DNA of 64,000 bases from WTFY01 sp011523795 (GCA_965207475.1 OZ242278.1:1178001-1242000); one strand, 5' to 3'. Shown: positions 7,881-17,886, counted from the stretch's first letter. The notes: generated by a model not told the origin, from the sequence alone. Numbers and translations: made by a program.

Positions 7881-9254
7881 ATGGAAATTTTTGCCTTCAT
7901 CCTGTTTCTTGCCGTGATCCTGGTACTGCTGTTCGGATTTCCGGTCGCCTTCACGCTCGCGGGGGTCTCACTGGTATTTGCTGCAGGCGGAATCGCAGGT
8001 GGTGCGTTCGAACCAGCCCTGCTGCATGCCTTCCCGAGTCGTCTCTTCGGCATCATGACCAACGAGACGCTCATCGCCGTGCCCCTGTTCGTATTCATGG
8101 GTGTCATGTTGCAGCGTTCAAGAATTGCCGACACCCTGCTGGACACCATGGCGACCCTTTTCGGCTCCCTGCGAGGGGGCCTTGGAATATCCGTGATCCT
8201 GGTTGGCATGCTACTGGCAGCAAGCACCGGCATTGTGGGAGCCACAGTGGTCACCATGGGACTACTGTCGTTGCCTACCATGCTCAAAAGAGGTTACCAG
8301 CCTGAGATTTCAACCGGCATGATCTGTGCTTCGGGCACCCTCGGGCAAATCATCCCTCCTTCCATTATCCTGGTGCTGCTGGGTGATGTCCTGTCATCGG
8401 CATACCAGCAGTCCCAGCTAACCCAAGGCAATTTCACACCTGACACCGTTTCTGTGGGAGACTTGTTTGTCGGAGCAATTTTCCCTGGACTACTGCTTGT
8501 AGGGTTGTACCTCCTGTACCTGATCATCATTGCCTGGATCAAGCCTCAAGCGATGCCTGCCATAAAACAGGAGTCTGAAATCACCGTTTCTGAATGGATT
8601 CGCAAGATCTTGCATGTACTCGTGCCGCCACTGCTGCTGATCATCGCGGTACTCGGCTCCATCATCCAGGGAATCGCTACCCCCACTGAAGCTGCATCGG
8701 TGGGGGCTGTAGGGGCAGTGCTTCTGGCACTCTTCTATCGCCGCCTTGACCTCGAATGCCTGCGTGACGTCATGCAAAAATCCGTACGTATCACCTGTAT
8801 GGTGTTCATGATCTTTATCGGGGCGTCCGTCTTCTCACTCGTATTTCGCGGATTCGGGGGAGATCATGCCGTACATGCCCTGCTGATGCATCTGCCCGGA
8901 GGCACGTTTTCTGCAGTGCTGATAGTCATGGTCCTGATGTTCCTGCTCGGGTTCATCCTAGACTTCATCGAGATCACGTTTGTCGTAGTGCCGATCGTGG
9001 GACCGGTGTTGCTGAGTCTCGGAATCGACCCGGTCTGGCTGGGAATCATGATTGCGATCAATCTTCAGACCTCCTTCCTGACACCGCCATTCGGGTTTGC
9101 CCTGTTTTACCTGCGTGGTGTGGCACCGGCTGAAATAAGAACCCGGCAGATCTATCGTGGTGTGGCACCGTTTATTGCCTTGCAGGTCCTGACTCTGGTC
9201 CTGCTGGCCAGTTTCCCGGCCCTTGCTACTTGGCTGCCTCACAGAATTTACTGA
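7881..9254 (+). CDS. TRAP transporter large permease, DctM-type (FcbT3-like)
   Basis: 457 residues with about twelve hydrophobic segments. It carries DctM signatures such as GFPVAFTLAGVSL near the N-terminus, GTLGQIIPPSIILVLLGD (about residues 151-168) and the C-terminal LQTSFLTPPFGFALFYLRG. This subunit forms the elevator-type sodium-coupled channel. It is translationally close to the small subunit (6-base gap). The cognate binding protein is not downstream on the same strand as usual but faces it from the opposite strand. Confidence 0.93.
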   Translation: MEIFAFILFLAVILVLLFGFPVAFTLAGVSLVFAAGGIAGGAFEPALLHAFPSRLFGIMTNETLIAVPLFVFMGVMLQRSRIADTLLDTMATLFGSLRGGLGISVILVGMLLAASTGIVGATVVTMGLLSLPTMLKRGYQPEISTGMICASGTLGQIIPPSIILVLLGDVLSSAYQQSQLTQGNFTPDTVSVGDLFVGAIFPGLLLVGLYLLYLIIIAWIKPQAMPAIKQESEITVSEWIRKILHVLVPPLLLIIAVLGSIIQGIATPTEAASVGAVGAVLLALFYRRLDLECLRDVMQKSVRITCMVFMIFIGASVFSLVFRGFGGDHAVHALLMHLPGGTFSAVLIVMVLMFLLGFILDFIEITFVVVPIVGPVLLSLGIDPVWLGIMIAINLQTSFLTPPFGFALFYLRGVAPAEIRTRQIYRGVAPFIALQVLTLVLLASFPALATWLPHRIY

Positions 9255-9329
9255 GCCCTTGCACCGTACAGTTAAGCTGTACCCACGGCGCACTTACCCA
9301 CCCGGCGGGAAGGCTCCCGCAGAAAAGAA

Positions 9330-9569
9330 TTACTCGTACGGAGAGAAGGTAGGTACCAGTGCGATGTACGCGTAAATGATCAACAGCGCGTATCCAATCC
9401 CGAAGCCGAACATGATGCCCCGGTTCAGTGCAGTGGTGTCCTTGCTCGCTGCGCGAAACGGAAGCCACGCCACATACACTGCAAACACCAGGTTAAACAG
9501 AAAGAATAACTGGGTTGTGTATTCCTTGGCATCCCACATTGTACGCCACTGGACAAAGAGTTCTTCCAC
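9330..9569 (-). CDS. small two-helix membrane protein, unknown function
   Basis: 79 residues from a GTG start with a good ribosome binding site (AGAGGAG, 8-base spacing). Two membrane helices are clear: about residues 20-38 (LFFLFNLVFAVYVAWL) and 50-72. The ends are acidic or aromatic. I do not recognise a family. It lies between the TRAP permeases and the binding protein, on the strand of the binding protein and 62 bases downstream of it. It may be co-transcribed and could be an accessory of the transporter. That link rests on position only. Confidence 0.6.
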   Translation of the reverse strand: MEELFVQWRTMWDAKEYTTQLFFLFNLVFAVYVAWLPFRAASKDTTALNRGIMFGFGIGYALLIIYAYIALVPTFSPYE

Positions 9570-9631
9570 GATTTCAGCTCCTCTTTATATCTTCTTATGG
9601 TAAATTCGTATCGCTTAGGGACAGTTTTATG

Positions 9632-10735
9632 CTATCCGGCCCGCAAGTTCAAGTACGCGCGCTCGGAAATTTCCGCCCAGGCACGTGATTTCTTCAAGAA
9701 ATTGCGGTAGGAGTCGAATATTTCGCGTGCCAAATCGTCGGTGGATGCCAGTTCGGCAGTAACCTCCTCTGAAAGGACTCCAAACCTTTCGGTGACTTCC
9801 ACGGGCAGTCTCCGCAACTCGACATGGTGCTCGTTTACCAGCGTCTCCAATGCATCGTTGTTGCGCGCGATGTATTCCGCAAGCATATCCTGGTTCGCCA
9901 CGCGACAGGCGTTGAGTACCATGCGCTGCAGGTCTTCGGGCAATGCCTCGAAAGCAGCCTTGTTAATGAAACATTCCATCGCCGTGCCCGGTTCATGCCA
10001 TCCAGGGTAGTAGTAGTATCGGGCAATCTTGTGGAGCCCGAAAGCCAGGTCATTGTAGGGGCCTACCCATTCCGTGGCATCGATCGCACCGGATTGCAAT
10101 GCAGTGAACAACTCGCCCCCCGGCAGATTGACCGGGGTGCCGCCCGCACGCTTCAACACCTCTCCTGCCAGGCCGGGTATGCGCATCTTGAGTCCCTTGA
10201 GGTCATCCAGAGAATTCACTTCCTTGTTGAACCAGCCAGCCATTTGCACACCGGTATTTCCAGATGCTGCTGCAACCAGGCCGAACCGGTCATAAGCCTT
10301 CTGCCACAGCTGCATGCCACCCCCATGGTACAGCCAGCTGTTCATTTCCATGGCAGTCATTCCGAACGGGGCGGTAGAAAAAAACTGCAAGGCAGGGTAC
10401 TTGCCTTTCCAGTAATAGGCCGAACCATGCCCCATCTGGGCAGAGCCACTTTCCACGGCATCAAAAATCTCGAAGGCCGGGACAAGCTCGCCCGCTCCAT
10501 ACACCTCCACGTGAATCCGCCCGCCGGACATCACATTGATCTGTTCTGCAAGAAATTCTGCCCCGCTGCCAAGTCCCGGAAAGTTTTTCGGCCATGTAGT
10601 GACCATTTTCCATTTCCAGACCCGGGATGCCGCCGGTTTGGACGGTGCCGGAGCAGGCCCTTCCTTGCATCCGGCAAGACCCCCGGCAAGCGCCGCACCG
10701 ATCCCCGCATAACGTAAAAATTTTCTTCTCTGCAC
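9632..10735 (-). CDS. TRAP transporter substrate-binding protein, TakP-like, Tat lipoprotein
   Basis: 367 residues from a GTG at 10735. A TTG two codons earlier (10741) is equally possible, and the frame is open to 10882. The chosen start puts the twin-arginine motif RRKFLRYAG at the N-terminus, followed by a lipobox LAGC, so this should be a Tat-exported, lipid-anchored binding protein. Residues in ATEWVGPYNDLAFGLHKIA and YYYPGWHEPG match the TakP/FcbT1 family, whose members bind alpha-keto acids or related carboxylates, often with a metal. The substrate here is inferred only at class level. It is encoded opposite to its presumed permeases. Confidence 0.88.
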   Translation of the reverse strand: MQRRKFLRYAGIGAALAGGLAGCKEGPAPAPSKPAASRVWKWKMVTTWPKNFPGLGSGAEFLAEQINVMSGGRIHVEVYGAGELVPAFEIFDAVESGSAQMGHGSAYYWKGKYPALQFFSTAPFGMTAMEMNSWLYHGGGMQLWQKAYDRFGLVAAASGNTGVQMAGWFNKEVNSLDDLKGLKMRIPGLAGEVLKRAGGTPVNLPGGELFTALQSGAIDATEWVGPYNDLAFGLHKIARYYYYPGWHEPGTAMECFINKAAFEALPEDLQRMVLNACRVANQDMLAEYIARNNDALETLVNEHHVELRRLPVEVTERFGVLSEEVTAELASTDDLAREIFDSYRNFLKKSRAWAEISERAYLNLRAG

Positions 10736-10885
10736 GTTCAACCCGATCAGTATTCCGGGGCCAGTATAAGCTACTTGCGGAAAGACTTCTAAATTCGCAT
10801 GAAATTCGACCGGAACATTCCGCGGATGATCACCCGGACCCGGCCTCTCGCACGAATGCATTCCGTACAGGACACCGCACAAGGC

Positions 10886-13057
10886 TCATACAAGCTTATC
10901 CAGGTTGGCATAGGCCAGGACCAGCCATTTGCTTCCTTCCCGTTCGAAATTTACCTGCACCCGCGCATTCGATCCGGCCCCTTCACAGTCGAGCACGACT
11001 CCCCTGCCAAACTTGGCATGCACCACACTGTCCCCGATACCGATTCCCGAGTTTTGCCTGGGGCGGCCAGGCATGGAACGGGTGCGAACAGGTGTTGAAA
11101 CCATTGCACGGGGGCGCACTTCGGCAATCAGTTCAGGCGGGAGCTCACCAATGAAACGCGAGGGTGAATTGTAGTAGCTGTCGGCCCCGTAGCGGCGTCT
11201 CGACTCCGCATAGGTGAATACCAGTTGCTTGCGTGCACGGGTGATCCCCACGTAACACAGACGCCGTTCCTCCTCCAGGCGACCCGGCTCCTCCTTCGAC
11301 ATGCCGGAAGGAAACAGGTCTTCTTCCATGCCAACTATAAATACCAGTGCGAACTCCAGGCCCTTGGCAGCATGCAGGGTCATCAGCTGCACGCAGTCCT
11401 CCCATATCGCCCCCTGACCTTCACCCGCCTCGAGTGCGGCATGCACCAGAAAGGCGTCTGCCGGCAGCATTTCCTTGTACAGCTCGTTGTCCAGATCAAA
11501 ACTGCGTGCCGTCACAACCAATTCCTTCAGGTTCTCGACCCGTGACTTGGCTTTTTCACTGCCCTCGCGGCCATGGTGTGACATCAGGCCAGTTGACCGA
11601 AGGATATGGTCGATCTGCGCATCCAGTTCCAGCGCCCTGATTTCCTCTTCCAGTGTACTCATGAGCTGCAGAAACCGCTCAAGCGCATGCGCAGCACGGG
11701 TTGCCAAGCTCTTCGACTGCAGCATTTCTTCGGCTGCCTTCCAGAGCGTGACCCTGTTTCGTACAGCCCTTTCTCGCACCAAGGCCATCGTGCGTTGACC
11801 GATACCACGCGAAGGCACGTTCACGACTCGCTCGAACGATGGGTCGTCATCCGGATTTCTTGCCAGGCGCAGGTAGGCCAAGGCATCCCTGATCTCCGCC
11901 CGTTCAAAGAAACGCAAACCTCCGTACACGCGATACGGGACACTGTGCGAAATGAAAACCTCTTCAAAAACCCTGGACTGGGCATTAGAGCGATACAGCA
12001 CTGCAATGTCGTCCCGGCGGCTGTGACCGGCCTCGACCCATTGCCGAATCCTTTCCGCTACAAAGCGTGCCTCATCCTGTTCATTGAACGCTGCATACAG
12101 GCAGACTGGATCACCGGTCACACCCTCCGTCCAGAGCTTTTTCCCCATGCGTTCACGGTTGTTATCGATCAGTGCATTGGCGACCGACAGTATCGTATTG
12201 GTTGAACGGTAATTCTGCTCCAGCCTGAACAATTGCGTGTTCCGGTAATCGCGCTCGAAGTTGTGCAGGTTTTCGATACGCGCTCCTCGCCACCCATAAA
12301 TGGACTGATCATCGTCACCTACCGCAAACACCGGGTTTTCTTCTCCTGCAAATGTCCTGAGCCACGCATACTGAATCGCATTCGTATCCTGAAATTCGTC
12401 TACCAAGATATGACGGAACTTCCTGCGGTAGTGGTCAAGAATCTCCTGGTTTTGCCGCAGCAGTTCCAGACTCCTCAGCAACAGTTCGGCAAAATCCACT
12501 GAAGCCGTGCGTTCGCATTCCTGTTCGTAGACGGTATAGATCCGGATCAGCTGACGGGCTGCAGGGTCATTCCGGTGCTGCAGTTGTCCGGCCCTCAGAC
12601 CCTCTTCCTTCCGGGCATTGATATATCCACGTGCCTGCTTGGGCGGCCATCTGGAATCATCCAGTCCCATGTCCTGGATGATGCGCTTGACCAAGCGCAA
12701 CTGATCATCGCTGTCCAGAATCTGGAAATTTTCCTTGAGTCCGGCCTCTTGCCAGTGTGCCCGTAACAGTCGATGCGAAATGCCATGAAAGGTACCGATC
12801 CACATTCCGCCCAACGCATGCTTCAGCAGGCTTTCCACCCGTGCACGCATCTCTGCGGCTGCCTTGTTGGTAAAGGTGACAGCAAGCACGCTGAACGGAG
12901 AAACGGAGTGTACCTCGCACAGCCACGCAATCCGGTGCACCAGCACGCGTGTCTTGCCGCTGCCGGCCCCGGCAATGACCAGGGCCGGAACATCCTCGGA
13001 AGTCACCGCGGCTCGCTGTGCCTCATTCAATGGGTCAAGAATCGGGCTGACGTCCAT
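10886..13057 (-). CDS. uvrD: DNA helicase II, UvrD
   Basis: 723 residues, matching E. coli UvrD (720). Superfamily 1A motifs in order: Walker A AGAGSGKT (about residues 30-37), motif II LVDEFQDTN, motif III VGDDDQSIYGWRGA, motif IV around LEQNYRST, motif V TLHAAKGLEF and motif VI YVGITRAR. The C-terminus has the Tudor-like tail ending in FEREGSKWLVLAYANL. It unwinds DNA in nucleotide excision repair and mismatch repair and strips RecA. It lies 24 bases downstream of ubiB on the same strand. Confidence 0.97.
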   Translation of the reverse strand: MDVSPILDPLNEAQRAAVTSEDVPALVIAGAGSGKTRVLVHRIAWLCEVHSVSPFSVLAVTFTNKAAAEMRARVESLLKHALGGMWIGTFHGISHRLLRAHWQEAGLKENFQILDSDDQLRLVKRIIQDMGLDDSRWPPKQARGYINARKEEGLRAGQLQHRNDPAARQLIRIYTVYEQECERTASVDFAELLLRSLELLRQNQEILDHYRRKFRHILVDEFQDTNAIQYAWLRTFAGEENPVFAVGDDDQSIYGWRGARIENLHNFERDYRNTQLFRLEQNYRSTNTILSVANALIDNNRERMGKKLWTEGVTGDPVCLYAAFNEQDEARFVAERIRQWVEAGHSRRDDIAVLYRSNAQSRVFEEVFISHSVPYRVYGGLRFFERAEIRDALAYLRLARNPDDDPSFERVVNVPSRGIGQRTMALVRERAVRNRVTLWKAAEEMLQSKSLATRAAHALERFLQLMSTLEEEIRALELDAQIDHILRSTGLMSHHGREGSEKAKSRVENLKELVVTARSFDLDNELYKEMLPADAFLVHAALEAGEGQGAIWEDCVQLMTLHAAKGLEFALVFIVGMEEDLFPSGMSKEEPGRLEEERRLCYVGITRARKQLVFTYAESRRRYGADSYYNSPSRFIGELPPELIAEVRPRAMVSTPVRTRSMPGRPRQNSGIGIGDSVVHAKFGRGVVLDCEGAGSNARVQVNFEREGSKWLVLAYANLDKLV

Positions 13058-13081
13058 CGGTCCACAGAAAATGCAGCCTGT

Positions 13082-14653
13082 TCAGGAAAACTGAAAATAC
13101 CAAAGCCCCAGCAGGGCAAATGCCAGTATGAGGATCAGGATGAGCACGACATTACGGTTTGATTTCCTGACTTCCCAGCGGAGTTCTTCCAGTTCACGGC
13201 TGTACTGCTCGAGCCTGCCCTGATTCTGCTCGAACTTCTTGACACTCGAATAGACAAGATCGGTAATGTCAGGCAGGCGTTCGGCAATCAGGGGTAACTG
13301 CCTTCTCATCCCCAAAGCCAGTGCTCGCACGCCAACCTGCTCGCTCATCCAGCGCTCCATGAAGGGTTTGGCCGTATCCCACAGATTGAGCTCCGGGTCC
13401 AGCTGACGGCTCAAGCCTTCTATGCTCAGCATGGTTTTTTCCAGCAGAACCAGCTGGGGCTGCACCTTCATGTTGAAACGCCTGGCAGTCTGGAACAGAC
13501 GGACCAGCAGGTTGCCGAAGGATATCTCGCTCAGGGGCCGCTGAAAAACAGGCTCGCACACCGTCCTGATCACCGCCTCAAGCTGTTCCACCTGGACGTC
13601 GGGCGGTACCCAGCCGGATTCCAGGTGCAACTCTGCAACCCTTTGGTAGTCACGATCAAAAAAGGCGACAAGATTCTCCGCCAGGTATTTCCGGTCTGAC
13701 TTGGTGAGCGTGCCGATCACGCCAAAGTCCACGCTGATAAATGTGGGATCTTCCGGGTGCTCATAGGAGACGAAGATATTGCCAGGATGCATGTCGCCAT
13801 GAAAAAAATTGTGCTTGAATACCTGCGTGAAAAATATCCGGCATCCACGTTCCGAGAGCTTTTTCAGGTTCACGCCATGCTCACGCAGCACCTCGGTATC
13901 GCTGATCGGAATACCGTAGATGCGCTCCTGGACCATCACGTTGCGCCGGCACAGGTCAAAATAGACCTTCGGCACGTACAACTCGGAAGATTTTTCAAAA
14001 TTCCTGCGCAGCTGGCTGGCATTGGCTGCTTCCCGCATGAGATCCAGTTCATCCAGAAGAACCCGTTCGAACTCCCGCACGACTTCCCGAGGCTGCAGCA
14101 TGCGCGCATTTTTCCAGTAGCGGTGCATGATGGCCGCTAAGACATGCAAAAGCTCCAGGTCCTGACGCACATGTTTCTCTACACCCGGCCGCAGCACCTT
14201 TGCCACGACTTCCACTCCATCATGAAGCCTGGCGGCATGTACCTGGGCAATCGAGGCGGAGGCCACGGGCACCACGTCGAATTGCTCAAAGGCCTTGTCT
14301 ACCGGCTTCCCGAGGGCCTGCTCAATTATCTCGCGCGCGATTTTCCCCGAAAATGGCGGAACACGGTCCTGAAGCTTGGCCAGTTCATCGGCGATGTCTT
14401 CCGGAAGCAGGTCCCGGCGTGTAGACAAGGTCTGTCCGAACTTCACGAAGATCGGGCCAAGGTCCTCCAGTGCATTGCGAATCCGGATGCCCAAGGCAAT
14501 TTCCGCTTTCCTGAACCAGCGCCATGGCAACATGAAAAGCAGGAAACGGATCGGTCGAAAGTAGGGAACGGCAAAAAGGACTTCTTCCAGTCCATGCCGG
14601 ACAAATACCAGGTTGATATGCAGGATCCTGAACAGCAGCCGTACGTAGCGCAT
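13082..14653 (-). CDS. ubiB: ubiquinone biosynthesis atypical kinase UbiB
   Basis: 523 residues. The family's KxGQ motif appears in FVKFGQTLSTRRDLLPED (about residues 70-87). An Ala-rich loop replaces a normal kinase P-loop (VPVASASIAQVHAARL). A catalytic-loop region FFHGDMHPGNIF and a metal site SVDFGVIG follow. Two C-terminal membrane helices end the protein (the last is NVVLILILILAFALLGLW). UbiB is an ATPase that supports coenzyme Q assembly at the inner membrane. It starts 2 bases after ubiJ, in the conserved ubiE-ubiJ-ubiB operon. Confidence 0.97.
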   Translation of the reverse strand: MRYVRLLFRILHINLVFVRHGLEEVLFAVPYFRPIRFLLFMLPWRWFRKAEIALGIRIRNALEDLGPIFVKFGQTLSTRRDLLPEDIADELAKLQDRVPPFSGKIAREIIEQALGKPVDKAFEQFDVVPVASASIAQVHAARLHDGVEVVAKVLRPGVEKHVRQDLELLHVLAAIMHRYWKNARMLQPREVVREFERVLLDELDLMREAANASQLRRNFEKSSELYVPKVYFDLCRRNVMVQERIYGIPISDTEVLREHGVNLKKLSERGCRIFFTQVFKHNFFHGDMHPGNIFVSYEHPEDPTFISVDFGVIGTLTKSDRKYLAENLVAFFDRDYQRVAELHLESGWVPPDVQVEQLEAVIRTVCEPVFQRPLSEISFGNLLVRLFQTARRFNMKVQPQLVLLEKTMLSIEGLSRQLDPELNLWDTAKPFMERWMSEQVGVRALALGMRRQLPLIAERLPDITDLVYSSVKKFEQNQGRLEQYSRELEELRWEVRKSNRNVVLILILILAFALLGLWYFQFS

Positions 14654-14655
14654 GA

Positions 14656-15273
14656 TCAGTCTGCTTCAGTCAAACGGCGGATTCGGTCTTCAAGGCCAGC
14701 AATGGAGACATCCAGCTCCTTTGTGTCTTCCAGGTACCGCTCCATTTCCGCCCTTGCAGGCAAGATCCTGGATTCTTCCTGCAGAAACTCGCTCACATCG
14801 GACATGAAATTTTCCAGGGAGCGGCGCCTGTATTGCCGGGTCTTGCGCAGCCACGAGCCGATCTGGTGTGCAGGAAGGTCACCCAGATAGGCTGAAGCGA
14901 GTTCTTCCCAGTCCATTTCAATGGCATCCAGCACCGCAGCGAGCTGCCTTGCCGGCCCAGGGTCGCCCCGCACCACATGCAGGGTGCCATCTTCCAGCAT
15001 CGACTCGCATGCCTTGCACAGCACGGCTCTGGCCAGGGCCTGCATGTCCGTTTCAACCCATGTGGCAATCCCATCTGATTCACCGCCACGATACTCAGTG
15101 ACATCAATTTCGGCCTGGCGCGGTATGACAAGAAACTCCCTGTCCAGGTCTTTCAGTCTGAATACGAGGTTTGAGCCTTCTAGCCCATGCAGCCGCCGGG
15201 CCACTTCAGGGTCACAATCAAGATATTTTTGCAGGAAAAAATTAATCAGCCTGACCAGCATGGACTCGCTCAT
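14656..15273 (-). CDS. ubiJ: ubiquinone biosynthesis accessory factor UbiJ (SCP2 domain)
   Basis: 205 residues. An SCP2-like lipid-binding domain fills the N-terminal half. The C-terminal part is helical with a predicted coiled coil (ARAEMERYLEDTKELDVSIA region). UbiJ binds ubiquinone intermediates within the soluble Ubi complex. Its ATG overlaps the ubiE stop by four bases (ATGA), so the two are translationally coupled. Confidence 0.92.
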   Translation of the reverse strand: MSESMLVRLINFFLQKYLDCDPEVARRLHGLEGSNLVFRLKDLDREFLVIPRQAEIDVTEYRGGESDGIATWVETDMQALARAVLCKACESMLEDGTLHVVRGDPGPARQLAAVLDAIEMDWEELASAYLGDLPAHQIGSWLRKTRQYRRRSLENFMSDVSEFLQEESRILPARAEMERYLEDTKELDVSIAGLEDRIRRLTEAD

Positions 15274-16019
15274 GCAGAAAGCTTGTAGCCACGGTGAATG
15301 CAGACAATCCCCAGGCTGAAATTAAGGTAGTCGCATGCCTGGAAACCTGCCGTCTCCAGCATTGCCTGCAGGGTTTCCTGATCAGGGTGCATGCGGATGG
15401 ACTCGGCAAGATACCTGTAGCTTTGCGCATCCCTGGCCACCACGCTCCCCAGCCTTGGCAACAGGCCAAACGAGTAGGCGTCATAAGCACCCTGCAACCA
15501 TTTTTCGGGCCTGGAAAACTCCAGGATCATGAGCTGTCCGCCTGGTCTGAGCACCCTGTACATCGACTGCAGAGCCTGGGTCTTGTCCGTGAAGTTCCGC
15601 AAGCCAAACCCCAGTACGACCCGGTCAAAATGATTTTCCCGGAACGGCATATTTTCTGCCATGGCCTGTACGAATTCCAGGTTTCTCAACAGGCCCCTGT
15701 CAACCAGTTTTGCCCTCCCATGTTCAAGCATGGCCCGGTTGGGGTCACAGAGAGTAACTCCTCCCTGCTTGTCAAGTTTGGGGGCAAGCAACATCGTAAT
15801 ATCCGCCGTTCCGGCGGCGAGGTCCAGTATCCTGTGATGGGGCCGTATGTTTGCGAGGTGTACGAGTTGTCGCTTCCAGAGGCGATGCAGGCCCAGCGAC
15901 ATGAAGTCGTTCATCAAGTCGTATTTGTCCGCTACGGAATCAAACACCCTCCCGACTTCACTTGTTTTCTCCTCAGGACTGACATCCTGATAGCCGAAAT
16001 GGGTGTTCTTCTGCTGCAT
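15270..16019 (-). CDS. ubiE: ubiquinone/menaquinone C-methyltransferase UbiE
   Basis: 249 residues, close to E. coli UbiE (251). SAM-binding motif I is ILDLAAGTADITMLLA (about residues 65-80). The family motif GFGLRNFTDK (about 134-143) and the ending LNFSLGIVCIHRGYK are diagnostic. It methylates the demethyl-quinone ring in coenzyme Q (and menaquinone, if made). First gene of ubiE-ubiJ-ubiB, 95 bases after the DUF971 gene. Confidence 0.97.
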   Translation of the reverse strand: MQQKNTHFGYQDVSPEEKTSEVGRVFDSVADKYDLMNDFMSLGLHRLWKRQLVHLANIRPHHRILDLAAGTADITMLLAPKLDKQGGVTLCDPNRAMLEHGRAKLVDRGLLRNLEFVQAMAENMPFRENHFDRVVLGFGLRNFTDKTQALQSMYRVLRPGGQLMILEFSRPEKWLQGAYDAYSFGLLPRLGSVVARDAQSYRYLAESIRMHPDQETLQAMLETAGFQACDYLNFSLGIVCIHRGYKLSA

Positions 16020-16114
16020 GGTATGTGTCGATGACAGTATGAATGGTTAACTATTCCAAACCGGGTGCTGTACGGATGCCTGAACCTGCATTGACGGATG
16101 ACAGCGTCTCGGGA

Positions 16115-16483
16115 TTATTCATTCGAAGCCTTGCGCGAATGACCTGCCTCTTCCAGCCGTTCCAGATACCGCTTCCACTTCTGTTCCTGGTGTATGCCCA
16201 GCTCATACAGGTACTCCCAGGAATAGATGCCCGTATCATGATTATCATCAAATACCAGTTGCACCGCATAATGGCCCACCTGTTCAATGGCATTGATGCC
16301 GACATCTTCCTTCCCGATCTGCAACACCTCCTGCCCCGGACCATGCCCTGCCACTTCCGCTGAAGGTGAATGAACACGCAGGTATTCACATGGCAGCACG
16401 AAACGCTTGCCGTCATCGAACTCAATTTCCAGTTTTCTCGATTTCTGATGCAACTGGATTTCAATCGGGACCCTTTTCGCCAA
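16115..16483 (-). CDS. DUF971 (GBBH-like N-terminal domain) protein
   Basis: 122 residues. It has the DUF971 core: basic N-terminal strand region, LEIEFDDGKRFVLPCEYLRVHSPSAE (quoted in part), and GHYAVQLVFDDNHDTGIYSW. The domain is shared with the N-terminus of gamma-butyrobetaine hydroxylases and with proteins linked to iron-sulfur cluster carriers. It sits between hslU and ubiE as in pseudomonads. The exact role is unknown. Confidence 0.9.
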   Translation of the reverse strand: MAKRVPIEIQLHQKSRKLEIEFDDGKRFVLPCEYLRVHSPSAEVAGHGPGQEVLQIGKEDVGINAIEQVGHYAVQLVFDDNHDTGIYSWEYLYELGIHQEQKWKRYLERLEEAGHSRKASNE

Positions 16484-16528
16484 AGCTTGAAAACCCTTAC
16501 TTCTTATGCCTGAATCATCCGGCAGGAG

Positions 16529-17860
16529 TTACAGTATATACCGACTCAGATCGACATCCTTGACCAGTTCACCAATATTTTCATCCACATAGCCCTGGTC
16601 CACAGTAACGGATTTGCCTCTGGAATCGGGTGCTGAAAACGAGATTTGCTCCAGCAGGCGCTCCATCACGGTGTGCAGCCGCCGTGCGCCAATGTTTTCC
16701 GTTGATTCATTTACATCATGGGCAATCTGGGCAATCCTGCGAATGCCGCCTTTGGTAAATTTGAGCCGCACACCTTCCGTCGCCAGCAGCGCAGCATACT
16801 GCTCCGTGAGTGAGGCATCAGGTTCGACCAGTATGCGTACGAAGTCATCCGTGGTAAGCGCCTTCAGTTCCACACGGATCGGCAGACGGCCCTGCAATTC
16901 AGGAATCAGATCGGAGGGCTTGGAGACATGGAATGCTCCGGAAGCTATGAACAGGATATGATCGGTCTTCACCATTCCATACTTGGTGCTTACCGTACAG
17001 CCTTCCACCAGAGGCAACAGGTCCCGCTGCACTCCCTCCCGCGAAACATCTGCCCCGCTCATCTCGCCATGTTTCGTGACCTTGTCAATCTCGTCCAGGA
17101 ACACAATGCCGTTCTGCTCTACATTCTCAAGGGCCTTGGCCTTCAGTTCGTCTTCATTGATCAGTTTTTGCGCCTCTTCATCGGTCAGCACCCTCATGGC
17201 CTCTTGAATGCGCATCTTGCGCGTTTTCTTCTTGCCGCCGCCCAGATTCTGGAACACGCCCTGCAGCTGGCTGGCCATCTCCTCCATGCCCGGGGGTGTC
17301 ATGATTTCCACGCCCATCGGTGCGATCGCGACATCCACCTCGACTTCGGTATCATCCAGGTCCCCCTCGCGCAGCCGCTTGCGGAATTTCTGCCGCGTAT
17401 CACTCGCAAACTCGGCACGATCCTCAGCCGGGGCATCATCGTTTCTCGCAAGCAGCAATGCGTCCAGCACGCGCTCCTCTGCCGCTTCCTCGGCACGAAA
17501 GCACACCTTCTCAACCTCCTGTTCACGCATCATTTTCACCGAGGTGTCAACCAGTTCCCGCACGATGGAGTCGACCTCCTTCCCGACATAGCCGACCTCC
17601 GTGAATTTCGTCGCCTCCACCTTGATGAACGGAGCACGGGCAAGGCGTGCCAAGCGTCGTGCAATTTCGGTCTTCCCTACCCCCGTCGGGCCCATCATCA
17701 GGATGTTTTTCGGTGTGACCTCCACTCGCAATATCTCCGGCAACTTCATTCTCCGCCACCGGTTGCGCAGCGCAATTGCTACGGCACGCTTGGCTTCATC
17801 CTGTCCGATAATATGATGGTCCAGCTCCTGGACAATTTCTCGCGGAGTCATGTTTGACAT
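16529..17860 (-). CDS. hslU: HslU, ATPase subunit of HslVU protease
   Basis: 443 residues, identical in length to E. coli HslU. Walker A is GPTGVGKTE (about residues 53-61), Walker B is NGIVFLDEID, the I-domain lies between them, and sensor 2 is in NIGARRLHTVMERLLE. The GYVGKEVDS pore-loop motif is present. The C-terminal tail LSRYIL docks into HslV. It unfolds substrates and feeds them to HslV. It follows hslV after 26 bases. Confidence 0.98.
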   Translation of the reverse strand: MSNMTPREIVQELDHHIIGQDEAKRAVAIALRNRWRRMKLPEILRVEVTPKNILMMGPTGVGKTEIARRLARLARAPFIKVEATKFTEVGYVGKEVDSIVRELVDTSVKMMREQEVEKVCFRAEEAAEERVLDALLLARNDDAPAEDRAEFASDTRQKFRKRLREGDLDDTEVEVDVAIAPMGVEIMTPPGMEEMASQLQGVFQNLGGGKKKTRKMRIQEAMRVLTDEEAQKLINEDELKAKALENVEQNGIVFLDEIDKVTKHGEMSGADVSREGVQRDLLPLVEGCTVSTKYGMVKTDHILFIASGAFHVSKPSDLIPELQGRLPIRVELKALTTDDFVRILVEPDASLTEQYAALLATEGVRLKFTKGGIRRIAQIAHDVNESTENIGARRLHTVMERLLEQISFSAPDSRGKSVTVDQGYVDENIGELVKDVDLSRYIL

Positions 17861-17886
17861 CTGCCAGCCCTTCTTTCAAACAAATC

